From Chelativorans sp. ZYF759 (GTDB taxonomy: Bacteria > Pseudomonadota > Alphaproteobacteria > Rhizobiales > Rhizobiaceae), in contig NZ_WVVV01000024.1 in the NCBI RefSeq assembly GCF_012911015.1, positions 1-33,931 on the forward strand: a stretch of 33,931 nt of DNA, given 5' to 3'. The notes under the pieces are model-generated. The model ran no database searches. It saw nothing but the letters and a program-made list of their open reading frames with translations, and was not told the DNA's origin. The position numbers and the translations under genes are program-made. Below, in pieces: positions 15,778-24,656 of the stretch (the stretch's first letter is position 1; each line of letters starts with the position of its first letter).

Positions 15778-16432
15778 ATGACCGAGGCTGCCGCCAGCAA
15801 CACCGACCAGAGCGTGATCGAGGCAACGATCACCAACCTTTTCCTTGCCAACCGCATTCTCGCACGCGAAGACGTCATCGACGATTTCGGCCATGTCAGC
15901 GTGCGCAATCCGCTGAACCCGGATCACTATTTCCTGTCACGCTCGCGCAGCCCGGCCGTCGTCACGCGCGCGGACATCATGGAGTTCACGCTGGATGGCG
16001 AGACTGTCGGAGACGACACGCGCCGGCCCTATGCCGAGCGTCACATCCACGGCGCGATCTACAAGGACCGGCCGGACGTCAACGCCGTCACCCACCATCA
16101 CGCGCGCTCGGTGATCCCGTTCACCATGGTCGACGTGTCGCTGCGCCCGGTGTTTCACATGGCGTCGGTCATCGGCGAGCAGATGAACGTGTGGGACAGC
16201 CAGGACGAGTTCGGCGACCGTGTGTGCGGCATCGGATCTGCGATCCGTCATCATGGTGTCGATCGGGCTGAAGGACAATGCCGCCCTGATTCAGGCGACG
16301 CGGCAGCTCGGCGAGGTGAAGTATCTCACCAGTGGCGAGATCGAGAAGGCGGGCAAGATGCTGCTCAGCGACATGCCGCTCGCACGCGCCTGGGATTACT
16401 GGATCGCACGCGCGGGTTTTTCGGGCCTCTAA
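15778..16432 (+). pseudogene. Class II aldolase/decarboxylase, frameshifted
   Basis: The first about 147 residues (ATG 15778, good AAGGAAGG ribosome site) match class II aldolase/adducin proteins, including the Zn-ligand region VTHHHARSV. After DSQDEFGD near 16215 the frame is lost. Another frame supplies DLRSVIM and then KDNAALIQATRQLGEVKYLT to TAA 16430-16432. The RGHG segment carrying the third Zn ligand is missing between them, so a short deletion plus a frameshift occurred. PhtC-type 3,4-dihydroxyphthalate decarboxylases belong to this family, so this may have been a second phthalate-pathway decarboxylase. The original frame stays open to 16536 in nonsense sequence. Confidence 0.85.
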
Positions 16433-16442
16433 ACGCCGCTGC

Positions 16443-17357
16443 TCAACTCACCGCAACCAGCACGACGCCGGCCATCGCAACGATGGACGCCAGCACGACG
16501 CGCGCGCTCGGCCTGCCTTCCGTCCTCAGCACATAGGCGGCGAGATACATGCTGAAGAAGACTTCCAGCGACCCGATGATCGCCACAATGACGACTTCGG
16601 TGTGCTGGAGCGCGAAGAATTGCGACGTCTGCCCGACCGAGATGCTGGCTGCGGCGATGAACTGCCAGCGCCCGGTATCCCTGAACAGCCCGGCCAGCGC
16701 GCTCCGGCAGCGCGGGCTGAAGATCGCGCCGAAAACGTACCACACGATACCAGTCATCGCGCCGATGAATGCACCAAAGGCCGGATCGGGAAGATAGTTC
16801 ATCCCGAGCTTTCGCGTCGCGTAAGCCGCGCCATAGGAAGCAGACGACACCACGCCATAGACGCGCCCCAGCCGCAGATCGGCGGGAGCGATGCGTACCG
16901 CCGGTCCACGCTGGTTCAGCGTCGGCTTTTCCCCGAATACCATGACGAGCCCGGCGACGATGATGGCGATGCCCACGGCTGCGACGAGCGTAATCGTTTC
17001 GCCCAGCAGCACGAAGGCAAAGAACGCGGCAAAGACCGGTATCAGCCGTCGAAACAGGCTGTTGTTGATCGCGCCTGCCAGTACCGTCGATTTGAACATC
17101 AGGCTTCGGGCGATGACGATGGACAGGACACCGCCCAGCACGAAGAAACCGACGCCTGCCGCCATGATTGTGAGCGGAACTCCCGAGAGCGGAGCGAAGC
17201 CTGTGGCCAACCAGAGAATGCCGGAAAAGACGGCGGTGAGGACGATGGACAGAAACGCTCCATTGTCGCCGCGCCGATCCGTCGAGGCCTTTGCGATCGA
17301 CACCGTGCCGATGGCGAAGGCGACGGCCGACAGCAATGCGAAGAATTCGCCCAGCAT
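16443..17357 (-). CDS. EamA/DMT-family inner-membrane transporter
   Basis: A 304-residue protein from ATG 17357 with about ten transmembrane helices and two EamA repeats: PVFAAFFAFVLLGETITLVA ends the first, and VFFSMYLAAYVLRTEGRPSA the second. A TTG 15 codons upstream keeps the frame open but adds a non-hydrophobic tail without a clear ribosome site. The gene lies downstream of the TAXI-TRAP genes on the same strand, 74 bases after them, and probably shares their transcript. It converges with the broken aldolase (10 bases apart). The protein shows no strong similarity in detail to the EamA protein at 4217; the substrate is unknown. Confidence 0.82.
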   Translation of the reverse strand: MLGEFFALLSAVAFAIGTVSIAKASTDRRGDNGAFLSIVLTAVFSGILWLATGFAPLSGVPLTIMAAGVGFFVLGGVLSIVIARSLMFKSTVLAGAINNSLFRRLIPVFAAFFAFVLLGETITLVAAVGIAIIVAGLVMVFGEKPTLNQRGPAVRIAPADLRLGRVYGVVSSASYGAAYATRKLGMNYLPDPAFGAFIGAMTGIVWYVFGAIFSPRCRSALAGLFRDTGRWQFIAAASISVGQTSQFFALQHTEVVIVAIIGSLEVFFSMYLAAYVLRTEGRPSARVVLASIVAMAGVVLVAVS

Positions 17358-17431
17358 GGATCGGAAAGCCCCTCTTTCAAATGCGAACCCCGGCGGGAGC
17401 AAATCGCGCCGGGGCTACAGAGATCGGAAGT

Positions 17432-19351
17432 TTAGGAACTCGTGTTCCCGACGTCCAGTCGTCTGGCTGATCTGCCGATTCCGAACGGCAGTCCTCCCGT
17501 ACGCTTCCACCAGATCCCGATTGCCAGAACGATCATGAGCATCGGTATCGCAACGGCGAGATAGGGCGACAGCATCGCGGTTGCAGCCGCCAGGCAGACA
17601 GCGCGCATCGGCCAGCTCATGTCGGATTCGATGACCAGCGCCAGAAGCGTCACCGCCGCCAGCCCGCCAATCGCGGCAACGCCGACTTCGAGCCAGGTGC
17701 CGTTTGCCAGAAGCGCCTCGTTCCACACGAAGAAGAACGGCAGGATGAAGCCGACCGCCGCGAGCTTCACCGCGGTGACCGCGATCTTCATCGCGTCTTC
17801 CTCGGCAATCGCGGCCGCTGCGAATGCGGCAACCGCAACCGGCGGCGTCAGCGCCGACAGGATGGCGTAGAACAGCAGGAACATGTTCGACGACAGCAGC
17901 GAGAAGCCTGCGGCCGCGAAGGCCGGACCGATAAGCACCGCCGACAGGATGTAGGCTGCCGGCGTCGGCATCCCCAGTCCGACGATGATGGCGATGATGG
18001 CGCCCAGCACCAGCAGCAGGAACTCGCTCGAGCCCGCGAATAGCAGCACGATGCTGGATGCCTTCAGCGCAAGGCCCGTCATCGTCAGTCCGCCGATGAC
18101 CAGACCGGCAGCCGCACAGGCACCGGCGACCGGCAGCATGCGCAGCGTCGTCTCGCCCAGGCCCTCGAGCATTCGCCTCGGAGTCATCCTCGTCGCACGC
18201 GTCAGATAGGATGCGCCGACGAGCGACAGGGTTGCGAACATGGCGACGTAGGTCGGCGTATATCCGGCCAGAAGCGCGACGATGATGATGATGACCGGAA
18301 CGACGAAAACCCAGCCGGTCCTGAGTGCGTCCAGAGCGCTGTCTTCGGTGTCCATCCCTGCCATGCCAAGGCGGACCGCCCGGAAATGCACCTGAAGGAA
18401 TATGCTCAGATAGAACAGGACTGCCGGGATAAGGGCCGCCAGAATGACGTTGCGATAGGAAATGCCGGTATACTCGGCGAGGATGAAGGCCGCCGATCCC
18501 ATGACGGGCGGCAAGGCCGAACCGCCTGTCGATGCGGCGATCTCGACCGCGCCCGCAAAGCGCGGGGGATAGCCGAGACGTTTCATGATCGGAATGGTCA
18601 CGGATCCTGTCGTGGCCACATCGGATGTCGGGCTTCCCGAAATCGTACCGTACATGCCGGAGGACACGACGGCGATCTTGGCCGGGCCGCCCGGGCTCCT
18701 GCCCGTCAACGCGGCCGACAATTTGAACATGAATTCCGCGCCGCCGGCATGCGTCAGCAGGCAGCCGAACATGACGAACAGGAAGACGTAGCTGCCCGCC
18801 ACCTGAACCGGCACGCCGAACACGCCGTCCGTGGTGTACATCAGCGTGTCGATGAAGGAGCCGAAATCGATATATCCGTGCCCGAGCGGCGGCGGCAGAT
18901 GATGGCCGAAAAGATTGTAGGCGAGGAAGATCAGGACGACGACCGTCAGGCCGGGGCCCGTCGTGCGGCGCGTCGCCTCGATGGTCAGGAGAAGCAGGAT
19001 GGAGCCGAATATCAGCTTGTCGGCAGACAGCTGATAGAGCAGCGTGATGTGGTTCGCCAGATCACCCCTGATCGAGTAGAAGAACACACCGCACGCGATA
19101 CTCGAAACGCTGAGAACGATATCGAAGATCGTCGGCTTGTCTGGCGACGTCATCGTCGCCCCCACCGTCAGAAACAGCAGCGTGTAAATGCCGCAGATAA
19201 AGAGAATGCCGATCAGCAGCGCATCCGGCAGCGCGAAGATGTTCGCGTACACCACGCCGAGCGCGAAGATTGCGGATAACGCATAGAGGGTCAGGCGCGG
19301 GCGGCCGTCGAAAGATCGACGGCGGCCCGTTCCCAGAATGTTGCCGATCAT
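17432..19351 (-). CDS. TAXI-TRAP transporter fused permease (DctQM)
   Basis: A 639-residue membrane protein with about 16-18 hydrophobic segments. The N-terminal four-helix part (about 20-150) corresponds to DctQ, and the rest to DctM. Typical motifs are present: GSPTSDVATTGSVTIPIMKR near 245, SGGSALPPVMGSAAFILAEY-like at about 275-290, and GLGMPTPAAYILSAVL near 460. Fused permeases of this kind work with TAXI-type binding proteins, here encoded just upstream with an ATGA overlap. It would import an organic acid using an ion gradient. The upstream operator suggests co-regulation with the aromatic catabolic genes, so an aromatic acid such as phthalate is an inferred substrate. Confidence 0.9.
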   Translation of the reverse strand: MIGNILGTGRRRSFDGRPRLTLYALSAIFALGVVYANIFALPDALLIGILFICGIYTLLFLTVGATMTSPDKPTIFDIVLSVSSIACGVFFYSIRGDLANHITLLYQLSADKLIFGSILLLLTIEATRRTTGPGLTVVVLIFLAYNLFGHHLPPPLGHGYIDFGSFIDTLMYTTDGVFGVPVQVAGSYVFLFVMFGCLLTHAGGAEFMFKLSAALTGRSPGGPAKIAVVSSGMYGTISGSPTSDVATTGSVTIPIMKRLGYPPRFAGAVEIAASTGGSALPPVMGSAAFILAEYTGISYRNVILAALIPAVLFYLSIFLQVHFRAVRLGMAGMDTEDSALDALRTGWVFVVPVIIIIVALLAGYTPTYVAMFATLSLVGASYLTRATRMTPRRMLEGLGETTLRMLPVAGACAAAGLVIGGLTMTGLALKASSIVLLFAGSSEFLLLVLGAIIAIIVGLGMPTPAAYILSAVLIGPAFAAAGFSLLSSNMFLLFYAILSALTPPVAVAAFAAAAIAEEDAMKIAVTAVKLAAVGFILPFFFVWNEALLANGTWLEVGVAAIGGLAAVTLLALVIESDMSWPMRAVCLAAATAMLSPYLAVAIPMLMIVLAIGIWWKRTGGLPFGIGRSARRLDVGNTSS

Positions 19352-20346
19352 TGAATGAGACCTGCCTCACGGTAGGCGCGAAGCGCACCGTCATGGAAAG
19401 GAGCGGCGGTCTCGCGCGTCAAAAGCTCATGGCTGAGATTGCCCATCGCCGGATGAACGGTTCTGATTGAGTCGGTGTGCTCGATCAGCGCCTTGGTCAG
19501 CGTGTAGGCGACCTCGTCGTCCATGTCCGCGTTGGCGATCAGGACAGCGCCGAGCGCCACGGTCTCGATCGGCTCGTCCTGGTTTTCGTACGAGTTGGCG
19601 GGTATGGTGAAGCTCGCGATCGAGAACCGTTCGGACACCGCCTCGCGCACGCTTTCGGGAACGTTGAGCAGCTTGATGTCGGTGGCGTTCTCGATCTCGC
19701 GGATCGAGCTGTGCCCGACGAAAACGCCGTTGGTGAAAATGTCGACGCGGCCGTTCATCAGCAGTCCGGCCTGCTCGGACGAGCCCGCCTGAATGACCGA
19801 GCCGCCCCATGAGCGGATCGACGCGTCGTCGGCTCCGGCGGCTTCCATCATCGCCGTGGCGACCTGTCCGGTGATGTTGCCGGCGCGGTTGACGGTGATG
19901 CGCAGCGGCACCTTCTTTTCGGCGAAGTCCGTCAGCGACTCGATGCCATGACGATCCGCGAAAGCCTTGGATGCGATGAACTGCATCGGCGCCCAGTCGT
20001 ACAGATAGGCGATGGAACGCAAATTCTCGATAGGCCCGCGGAAAGGCTCCCCGCCGGCCACCGCGATCGCCAGCTCGGCGTCGTGGATCAGGCCGATATT
20101 GGCGCGGCCCTCGCTGACGATGGCAGCGTTGGCAAAGCCGCCGCCCGTCGTCTGATAGGTGACCGTCGCGCCGGGCGAGACCTGCTTTGCGGCAGTGTCT
20201 ATGCCCGCGCCAAGCAGCGTCCACAGGCCGCCGGGGCTTGCTCCCGCCAATGTCAGGTTCAGGTTTTGAGCGGATACGGATGACGCGGCAAAAATGGCCG
20301 CAGCAAATACCGCCCCGCCGAGACGGCGGGCTATTGAAGCTGGCAT
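19348..20346 (-). CDS. TAXI-family TRAP solute-binding protein
   Basis: A 332-residue periplasmic protein. The signal peptide (ARRLGGAVFAAAIFAASSVSA) ends at about residue 26, followed by the TAXI domain with GGLWTLLGAGI, YQTTGGGFANAAIVSEGRAN and GPIENLRSIAYLY. ATG 20346 is chosen because GGGAGG lies 8 bases upstream; a TTG at 20361 would include that site in the coding region. It delivers the ligand to the fused permease. TAXI proteins often bind amino acids or small organic acids. A TTAG-N4-CTAA-like operator lies about 100 bases before the start. Confidence 0.9.
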   Translation of the reverse strand: MPASIARRLGGAVFAAAIFAASSVSAQNLNLTLAGASPGGLWTLLGAGIDTAAKQVSPGATVTYQTTGGGFANAAIVSEGRANIGLIHDAELAIAVAGGEPFRGPIENLRSIAYLYDWAPMQFIASKAFADRHGIESLTDFAEKKVPLRITVNRAGNITGQVATAMMEAAGADDASIRSWGGSVIQAGSSEQAGLLMNGRVDIFTNGVFVGHSSIREIENATDIKLLNVPESVREAVSERFSIASFTIPANSYENQDEPIETVALGAVLIANADMDDEVAYTLTKALIEHTDSIRTVHPAMGNLSHELLTRETAAPFHDGALRAYREAGLIQ

Positions 20347-20378
20347 GATGATACCTCCCAATCAGCTGGCTTATTTCG

Positions 20379-20461
20379 ATACAAAGCTAATTCGCGAAGC
20401 GCGTGTCCCGACAACTCCGGCTCCGCGCGCTCCGACGAGCATAATACTTATATATCTAAGT
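20379..20461. promoter_or_regulatory. Operator region upstream of TAXI-TRAP operon
   Basis: ACTTATATATCTAAGT at 20446-20461 has extended half-sites ACTTA(T) and CTAAGT around ATAT. It matches the ACTTAG-N4-CTAAGT consensus from the other sites at 11 of 12 positions. A half-degenerate second site (ATAC-AAAG-CTAA, 20379-20390) keeps AAAGCTAATT of the hydrolase operator, about 69 bp away, and recalls the paired arrangement at 8816/8876. On the minus strand TATAAG or TATTAT next to the main site could be the -10. The stretch 20462-20608 holds no gene. Confidence 0.5.
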
Positions 20462-20540
20462 TATCTTGCGAGGAAAGGTCGGTCAATAGGGATTGGCTAC
20501 AGCGCCGGATGCCGCCGGAAACCCATGTCCCATAAGGCTT

Positions 20541-20580
20541 GCAAACGCAGGTTTGCTTCGCGGCCGGGTGTTCTCCCGGC
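20541..20580. repeat. Two small hairpins downstream of AAA gene
   Basis: GCAAAC/GTTTGC (20541-20546/20551-20556) and GCCGGG/CCCGGC (20563-20568/20575-20580) are perfect 6-bp stems 29-68 bases beyond the AAA gene stop on the minus strand. No T-tract follows either, so a terminator is only possible. Confidence 0.35.
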
Positions 20581-20608
20581 GTATCGTTACGCGGTTTCGG
20601 CGTGCGTT

Positions 20609-22375
20609 TCACAAATCCGGAAGCTCAGCGCGGACATGCTCGCTCAAGGCAATGCAGGCCGGCGACGGCCGCGTATCCGCCAGTTCGAGCCCGATGCCGA
20701 TGGCCGGGAGTCGCGGCAGGCCCTCCGTGACGATGTGCTGGTCCGGTGGAACCGCGCTGCGGGTAAGCACGCTGATCGCATGACCGGCCTCCTCGAAGCA
20801 ATCGCGCATGCGCTTCAAGACGTCGCCGAGGTGAGACGCCTCTAGCCAGGTCGCGACCGAGGTCGCAAAAACCGGCAATTGCAGCGTGTTGCCGAGCGCT
20901 CGGGCAAAGGTCGTCTTGCCGGTGCCGGGTGGGCCTGACAGGAGGAGTTTCGACGACAGGTCCGACCATAAAACGGTCCCGGCCTTCCAAGCTGCAAGGT
21001 CGGTCTTCAGGTCGAGCGCCCAGTCGCGCGCCTTGCCGTAGCCGGCCAGTGTCTCGACACTGACGACTGGCGTGGATCGCGCACGCGGCATTGCCGGTCT
21101 GGCAGCAGCTTTTTCCGATGCCGGCGTCACCGCGACGGGGACGGCTATGTCCGTTGCGGCGGCTGACGTCGATTCTGGCGATGGCAATGCAGGTCCATCC
21201 TTCTCGGCAGGCGTCGCGTCCGCCACGCCGCCACTACCACCGTCTGCCGGGCCGACGTGGCCAGTCTCGTCGGCAGCGACATCGGGATCGCCGTCAGGTG
21301 GTGTCGCAATCGCGACTGTGATGTTCGGCGTCTGCGTCTCGGGTGTCACTGCTGCCGGCAGCGGCTGCGGATCGATCCGAACCGAACCGGTGCCCGCCGT
21401 GCCGTTTCGATTGCGGCTCGACGACGTGGTCTTCCGGTTCTTCGCATTGCCATCGTCATCAGACGGCTCATCGGCTGGTGCTGCCGCAAGCTGCGCCAGG
21501 GTCATGAGGATCACCTCGAGCTTGCGGCCGGGCCGGATGGCGAGCGCAAGATCGTCGAGCGACAGGCGCGTCAGATCGATCGCATGGTTTGATGGAGCGG
21601 CCAGCACCCGATCCGCATCGATCCCGGTCTTCGCGTCGATGAGTTCGGCCAGCATCGGCCAATTCAATGGCGCGGCGTCGATCGTGAGATCGAGCGCGGA
21701 TGCAATATGCACCGGAAAGTCGGTGCCCGGCTGCTCGGATGTGACGACGATCGGGGTTTGCGTCCGCATCGCCGTCATCAGGCATCTGCGGATCTGGGCC
21801 GGCGTTGCGCCGTCGAGCGCTTCCGAGCCGATCTGCAGTCCGACAATTTCCGTCGTCTTGATGCGATGTTTTTGAGCAAGCTCGCTTGGATCGTCGAGAT
21901 GAACGACCCGTAGCGGACGGCGTTTCGACTTGACGAGGCTTTCCAGAAGACCGGTGAAGCGGCGCTCGAAGCCGCGGACATTGCCGCGCACCGCAACGAC
22001 CGGCTGCGCGGCGCTGAGCGCGGCGACAAGGGCCTTCGCTCCGGTCGCAACGAGCCCGGGCAACACCATGAGGCAGAGGGCGAGATCGCCGATATCGACG
22101 TCGCGTGCGACCGGGTGCTCGGCCCCATGCACGGATCGAGCGGCGTCGAGCGGATCGGCATCGCCTGTCGGCGCGGATCGCTCGCGGTTCGCCGACGTCG
22201 AACGCTTCAGCTCGCGGCGCTTTTGCGCGAGATCGCGGAGGCTGAACTGGTCGTTGAAGAACATCCCGCGCCAGTCATGCACGCCAAACGCCTCTTCCAT
22301 GAGCGTTCGCTGGACCTGGTCGAGTTCGACCTGAGCTGCCAACCGGCAGGCGAGACGCAGCGTACTCGTCTTCAT
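20609..22375 (-). CDS. AAA ATPase truncated within the ATPase domain
   Basis: A 588-residue protein. An N-terminal alpha/beta region (about 1-300) includes LSLDDLALAIRPGRKLEVIL. A long acidic Ala/Pro/Thr-rich linker (about 300-440) follows, then an AAA core with Walker A GPPGTGKTT at 481-489 and ASHLGDVLKRMRDCFEEA at 513-530. The Walker B, sensor and arginine-finger regions that should follow are absent. After residue 528 the sequence reads EEAGHAISVL, resembling the HEAGHA zinc motif of M41 (FtsH-type) peptidases with the first His replaced. This looks like an in-frame internal deletion fusing the AAA start to a peptidase-domain remnant. Nucleotide hydrolysis is unlikely. ATG 22375 overlaps the previous stop (ATGA). 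Confidence 0.7.
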   Translation of the reverse strand: MKTSTLRLACRLAAQVELDQVQRTLMEEAFGVHDWRGMFFNDQFSLRDLAQKRRELKRSTSANRERSAPTGDADPLDAARSVHGAEHPVARDVDIGDLALCLMVLPGLVATGAKALVAALSAAQPVVAVRGNVRGFERRFTGLLESLVKSKRRPLRVVHLDDPSELAQKHRIKTTEIVGLQIGSEALDGATPAQIRRCLMTAMRTQTPIVVTSEQPGTDFPVHIASALDLTIDAAPLNWPMLAELIDAKTGIDADRVLAAPSNHAIDLTRLSLDDLALAIRPGRKLEVILMTLAQLAAAPADEPSDDDGNAKNRKTTSSSRNRNGTAGTGSVRIDPQPLPAAVTPETQTPNITVAIATPPDGDPDVAADETGHVGPADGGSGGVADATPAEKDGPALPSPESTSAAATDIAVPVAVTPASEKAAARPAMPRARSTPVVSVETLAGYGKARDWALDLKTDLAAWKAGTVLWSDLSSKLLLSGPPGTGKTTFARALGNTLQLPVFATSVATWLEASHLGDVLKRMRDCFEEAGHAISVLTRSAVPPDQHIVTEGLPRLPAIGIGLELADTRPSPACIALSEHVRAELPDL

Positions 22376-23022
22376 CGGCCGGCCTCCCCGTCACGCGCAT
22401 CGTTGCAATCAGGAATCAGCGAGAGATTGCGTGCGCCATCACGGCCGCGCGGTCCGTCATCAACGACACCATCCCTGACCTGCGCACCCTGCAATCTGGC
22501 GGCGTTCTCATGCGGGCCAGGCAGCGACGACGCGCGCAGGCCTTTGCCGACATAGCGCCGCCACCGCTGGCGCTGGCGCTGCTCGACGCGGCGGCGCAGC
22601 ATCTCAAGCGTCGCCTTGGCCGCACCGTCGCCGGCCTCCGCATGCCGGAACAGCGCAGCGACAATCGCGAACGGAACATCGCGCCCGAGACGAACATGGC
22701 GCAAGGCGAGCCCGATGACGATCGCCGGGTCGTGACCGTCGCGGCGCAGGATGGCAACGTCGTTGCGATTGTCGTTGGCCAGCGTCCGGTCGCCCACCGG
22801 GCTGGCATCAGGCTCAGATTGGACAACAATATCTGCGCCGATGACGGACCTAGGCGGGACCCGGGATACGGGGGAGAGGCCAGGCATGGCAATGTGGTCT
22901 GCACCCGGAGCGGAAACCGATTTCCGGTTCGATGCGCTGTGGCTCCTGGATTTATCCGGACGACCTTTGTCGCGGTCGATCTTCCGGGTGTTGGTGGTCG
23001 GGGTGTTGTCAGACGTGGTCAT
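22372..23022 (-). CDS. Unknown basic protein in AAA operon
   Basis: A 216-residue protein from ATG 23022, with AGGAAGG upstream; a GTG two codons earlier is possible. The first about 85 residues are polar and probably disordered. The middle (about 95-165) looks like an alpha-helical domain (DPAIVIGLALRHVRLGRDVP, then AALFRHAEAGDGAAKATLEM) and ends in the basic run RRRVEQRQRQRWRRYVG. I do not recognise a family. It is coupled to the AAA gene by ATGA overlap and follows the nuclease-like gene by about 95 bases, so the three are likely co-transcribed. Confidence 0.6.
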   Translation of the reverse strand: MTTSDNTPTTNTRKIDRDKGRPDKSRSHSASNRKSVSAPGADHIAMPGLSPVSRVPPRSVIGADIVVQSEPDASPVGDRTLANDNRNDVAILRRDGHDPAIVIGLALRHVRLGRDVPFAIVAALFRHAEAGDGAAKATLEMLRRRVEQRQRQRWRRYVGKGLRASSLPGPHENAARLQGAQVRDGVVDDGPRGRDGARNLSLIPDCNDARDGEAGR

Positions 23023-23117
23023 GGGCACGGGTCCTTCCTCGCGCCAGCGCTTCGGCGCGGCGTCGGATCTGGGAAGACGGGGAATGGGCTAAGCGAACGG
23101 TCGCGGTCGTCCGGCGA

Positions 23118-24227
23118 TCAGGCGGCAGCGGTCGCCGTTGTCACGGGCCGGGCCAGCGCGACCGAGATCGGCGGTCTCTGCCGCATGCGATGCCGCGATC
23201 GATCGAACGGATCGGCCTCGTCGGTGCGGTCGCCGTCGAACTCGTCAGGATCGACGGCATCGCCGCTCGCGACATCGCCCGCCGACTGATCAGCGACATC
23301 TTCCTCAACATTGACGCCGAACGTCTCCGAGAGCGCGGTCTGCCGCTTGCGCCCCGACCCGGACGACCGACGCCCTGGCTGGATCGCGGCGGGAAACGCG
23401 ACGTGCAGTCGCCGCACGAGTTCGGCCTGCACGGCCCTGCCGAAGCGGCGCTTCAGATCGCGCAACGCCGCACCGGCCCCGTCAAGGTGGAGGAAGTCGT
23501 CAAGGGCGTCGATGCCGAAGACGTCGTCGTCGATCAGGTCGGCATGACCGGACAGGTCGAGGATCGCGCCGTGGCAGATGCGGATGCCGTCGATCTGGTG
23601 GCGGGTGCGCAGATGATCAGGCGCGACGACCGCACAGGCGAGCAGCTTCGCTTTCAGCCGCCCAAGCCTCGCGGCATTGTAAGAGGCGGTCGAGCGTTTG
23701 ACGTCGCAGACGACGGCGAAGCGGCGCGCTTCGTCGACGACGATCAGGTCGGCCTTGTAGTGCTCGCGCGCGAAGACTTCGCTGGCGAGTCGGATGCCGG
23801 AGAGTTCGCCGGGACGGTTGCGGGCGATCAGCGCCTGCGCCGCCTCGGTGACCGGGAGTTCGACGTCGCGGGTCAAAATGGTCAGTTCCGGATGCTGCGC
23901 GGCGATCAAGGCCAAGCCCGCCTGCAGCATCAGCCCATCATGACACCGTGCGGAATGAACGAACGACGCGATCGCGCCAAGATCGCCGAAGGTCACGTCG
24001 CCCTGATCGCCCGGCGATGCGCAGGCAGCGGCGACGCTGCGCTCGACGAGCCGGGCGAAGTCGGGCTCGAGACCGGCGACGTCGAGGCGATGCACCGGGC
24101 GCGCTTCGGGGGCCGACGTCGAAGGACGATGCGCTGACGCGGGCGCGGCAGTGTGATTTGCGGAAGGATGGTCGTTGGCGGCACGCGCCGCTTGGACGGA
24201 CGCAGGGCGTCCGGTAGAGATACTCAT
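23118..24227 (-). CDS. PD-(D/E)XK-nuclease-like protein of unknown role
   Basis: A 369-residue protein. The region around 150-180 has Asp160 in YKADLIVVDE, a hydrophobic strand, then CDVKRS with Asp175-x-Lys177. This is the spacing of the D...(D/E)xK core of restriction-endonuclease-like folds. The first 45 and last about 100 residues are low-complexity and probably disordered. The fold call is by eye and uncertain. ATG 24227 is preceded by GAGGAAT. A 56-bp stretch encoding residues around 126-145 (TEAAQALIARNRPGELSG) recurs at 33071-33126 as a remnant of a second copy. It probably heads the operon with the unknown protein and the AAA gene. Confidence 0.6.
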   Translation of the reverse strand: MSISTGRPASVQAARAANDHPSANHTAAPASAHRPSTSAPEARPVHRLDVAGLEPDFARLVERSVAAACASPGDQGDVTFGDLGAIASFVHSARCHDGLMLQAGLALIAAQHPELTILTRDVELPVTEAAQALIARNRPGELSGIRLASEVFAREHYKADLIVVDEARRFAVVCDVKRSTASYNAARLGRLKAKLLACAVVAPDHLRTRHQIDGIRICHGAILDLSGHADLIDDDVFGIDALDDFLHLDGAGAALRDLKRRFGRAVQAELVRRLHVAFPAAIQPGRRSSGSGRKRQTALSETFGVNVEEDVADQSAGDVASGDAVDPDEFDGDRTDEADPFDRSRHRMRQRPPISVALARPVTTATAAA

Positions 24228-24656
24228 AGCCCGATTCCTCTCATCACGAGGTTGAGGGTCAGGCCCGGGTTCGGCGTTGGCGCGCCGGCTCGGGCCGCTT
24301 GGTCTGAACCGCGATTGCCGTCGCCGTCCATGCGCCAGATATGACCGGCACTGCGCCCGGGCTCAAGGGCCCCAGGCCGGCTTTGCCGCGGATATGGTTA
24401 ATGCGGGGCTCCCGCGTCGGGGACTCCCAACATCACTTGCACCCAACAGGTCCGGGTCGCGTTCATTGCGATCGGATCGCTCGGGAGCGCGGTGCTTCGA
24501 CCAAATCGGCATGACAAAGTTGGGCAGATCGAACCGACGCCGCGCACTCATGCACCTCGCGCATTTCCACACCCGCTCCCAAAACGTAAAAACCCCGCCG
24601 GCAGGCGGGGCTTGTGATCGGGGATGGTCGGCTCACGGCAACCAAATGGGATGCAA
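24228..24656. other. Intergenic region, 429 bases, no gene seen
   Basis: This stretch separates two minus-strand genes. It holds the terminator of the upstream gene (24588-24610) and presumably the promoter for the gene starting at 24227, though I could not fix a -35/-10 pair. Open frames here run on the opposite strand, have no ribosome sites and do not resemble proteins I know. Confidence 0.5.
24588..24610 (-). terminator. Rho-independent terminator (minus strand)
   Basis: CCCCGCC (24593-24599) pairs with GGCGGGG (24604-24610) around the loop GGCA. On the minus strand the stem is followed by five T residues (24592 to 24588). It lies 47 bases beyond the stop of the DUF3102-like gene. Confidence 0.88.

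Noticed and set aside
22932-24137. Plus-strand frame of 401 codons over the nuclease-like gene
   Set aside because: Either strand is open here. The minus strand was preferred because of its D-xK core, the conserved paralogous fragment at 33071, its ribosome site and the operon direction.
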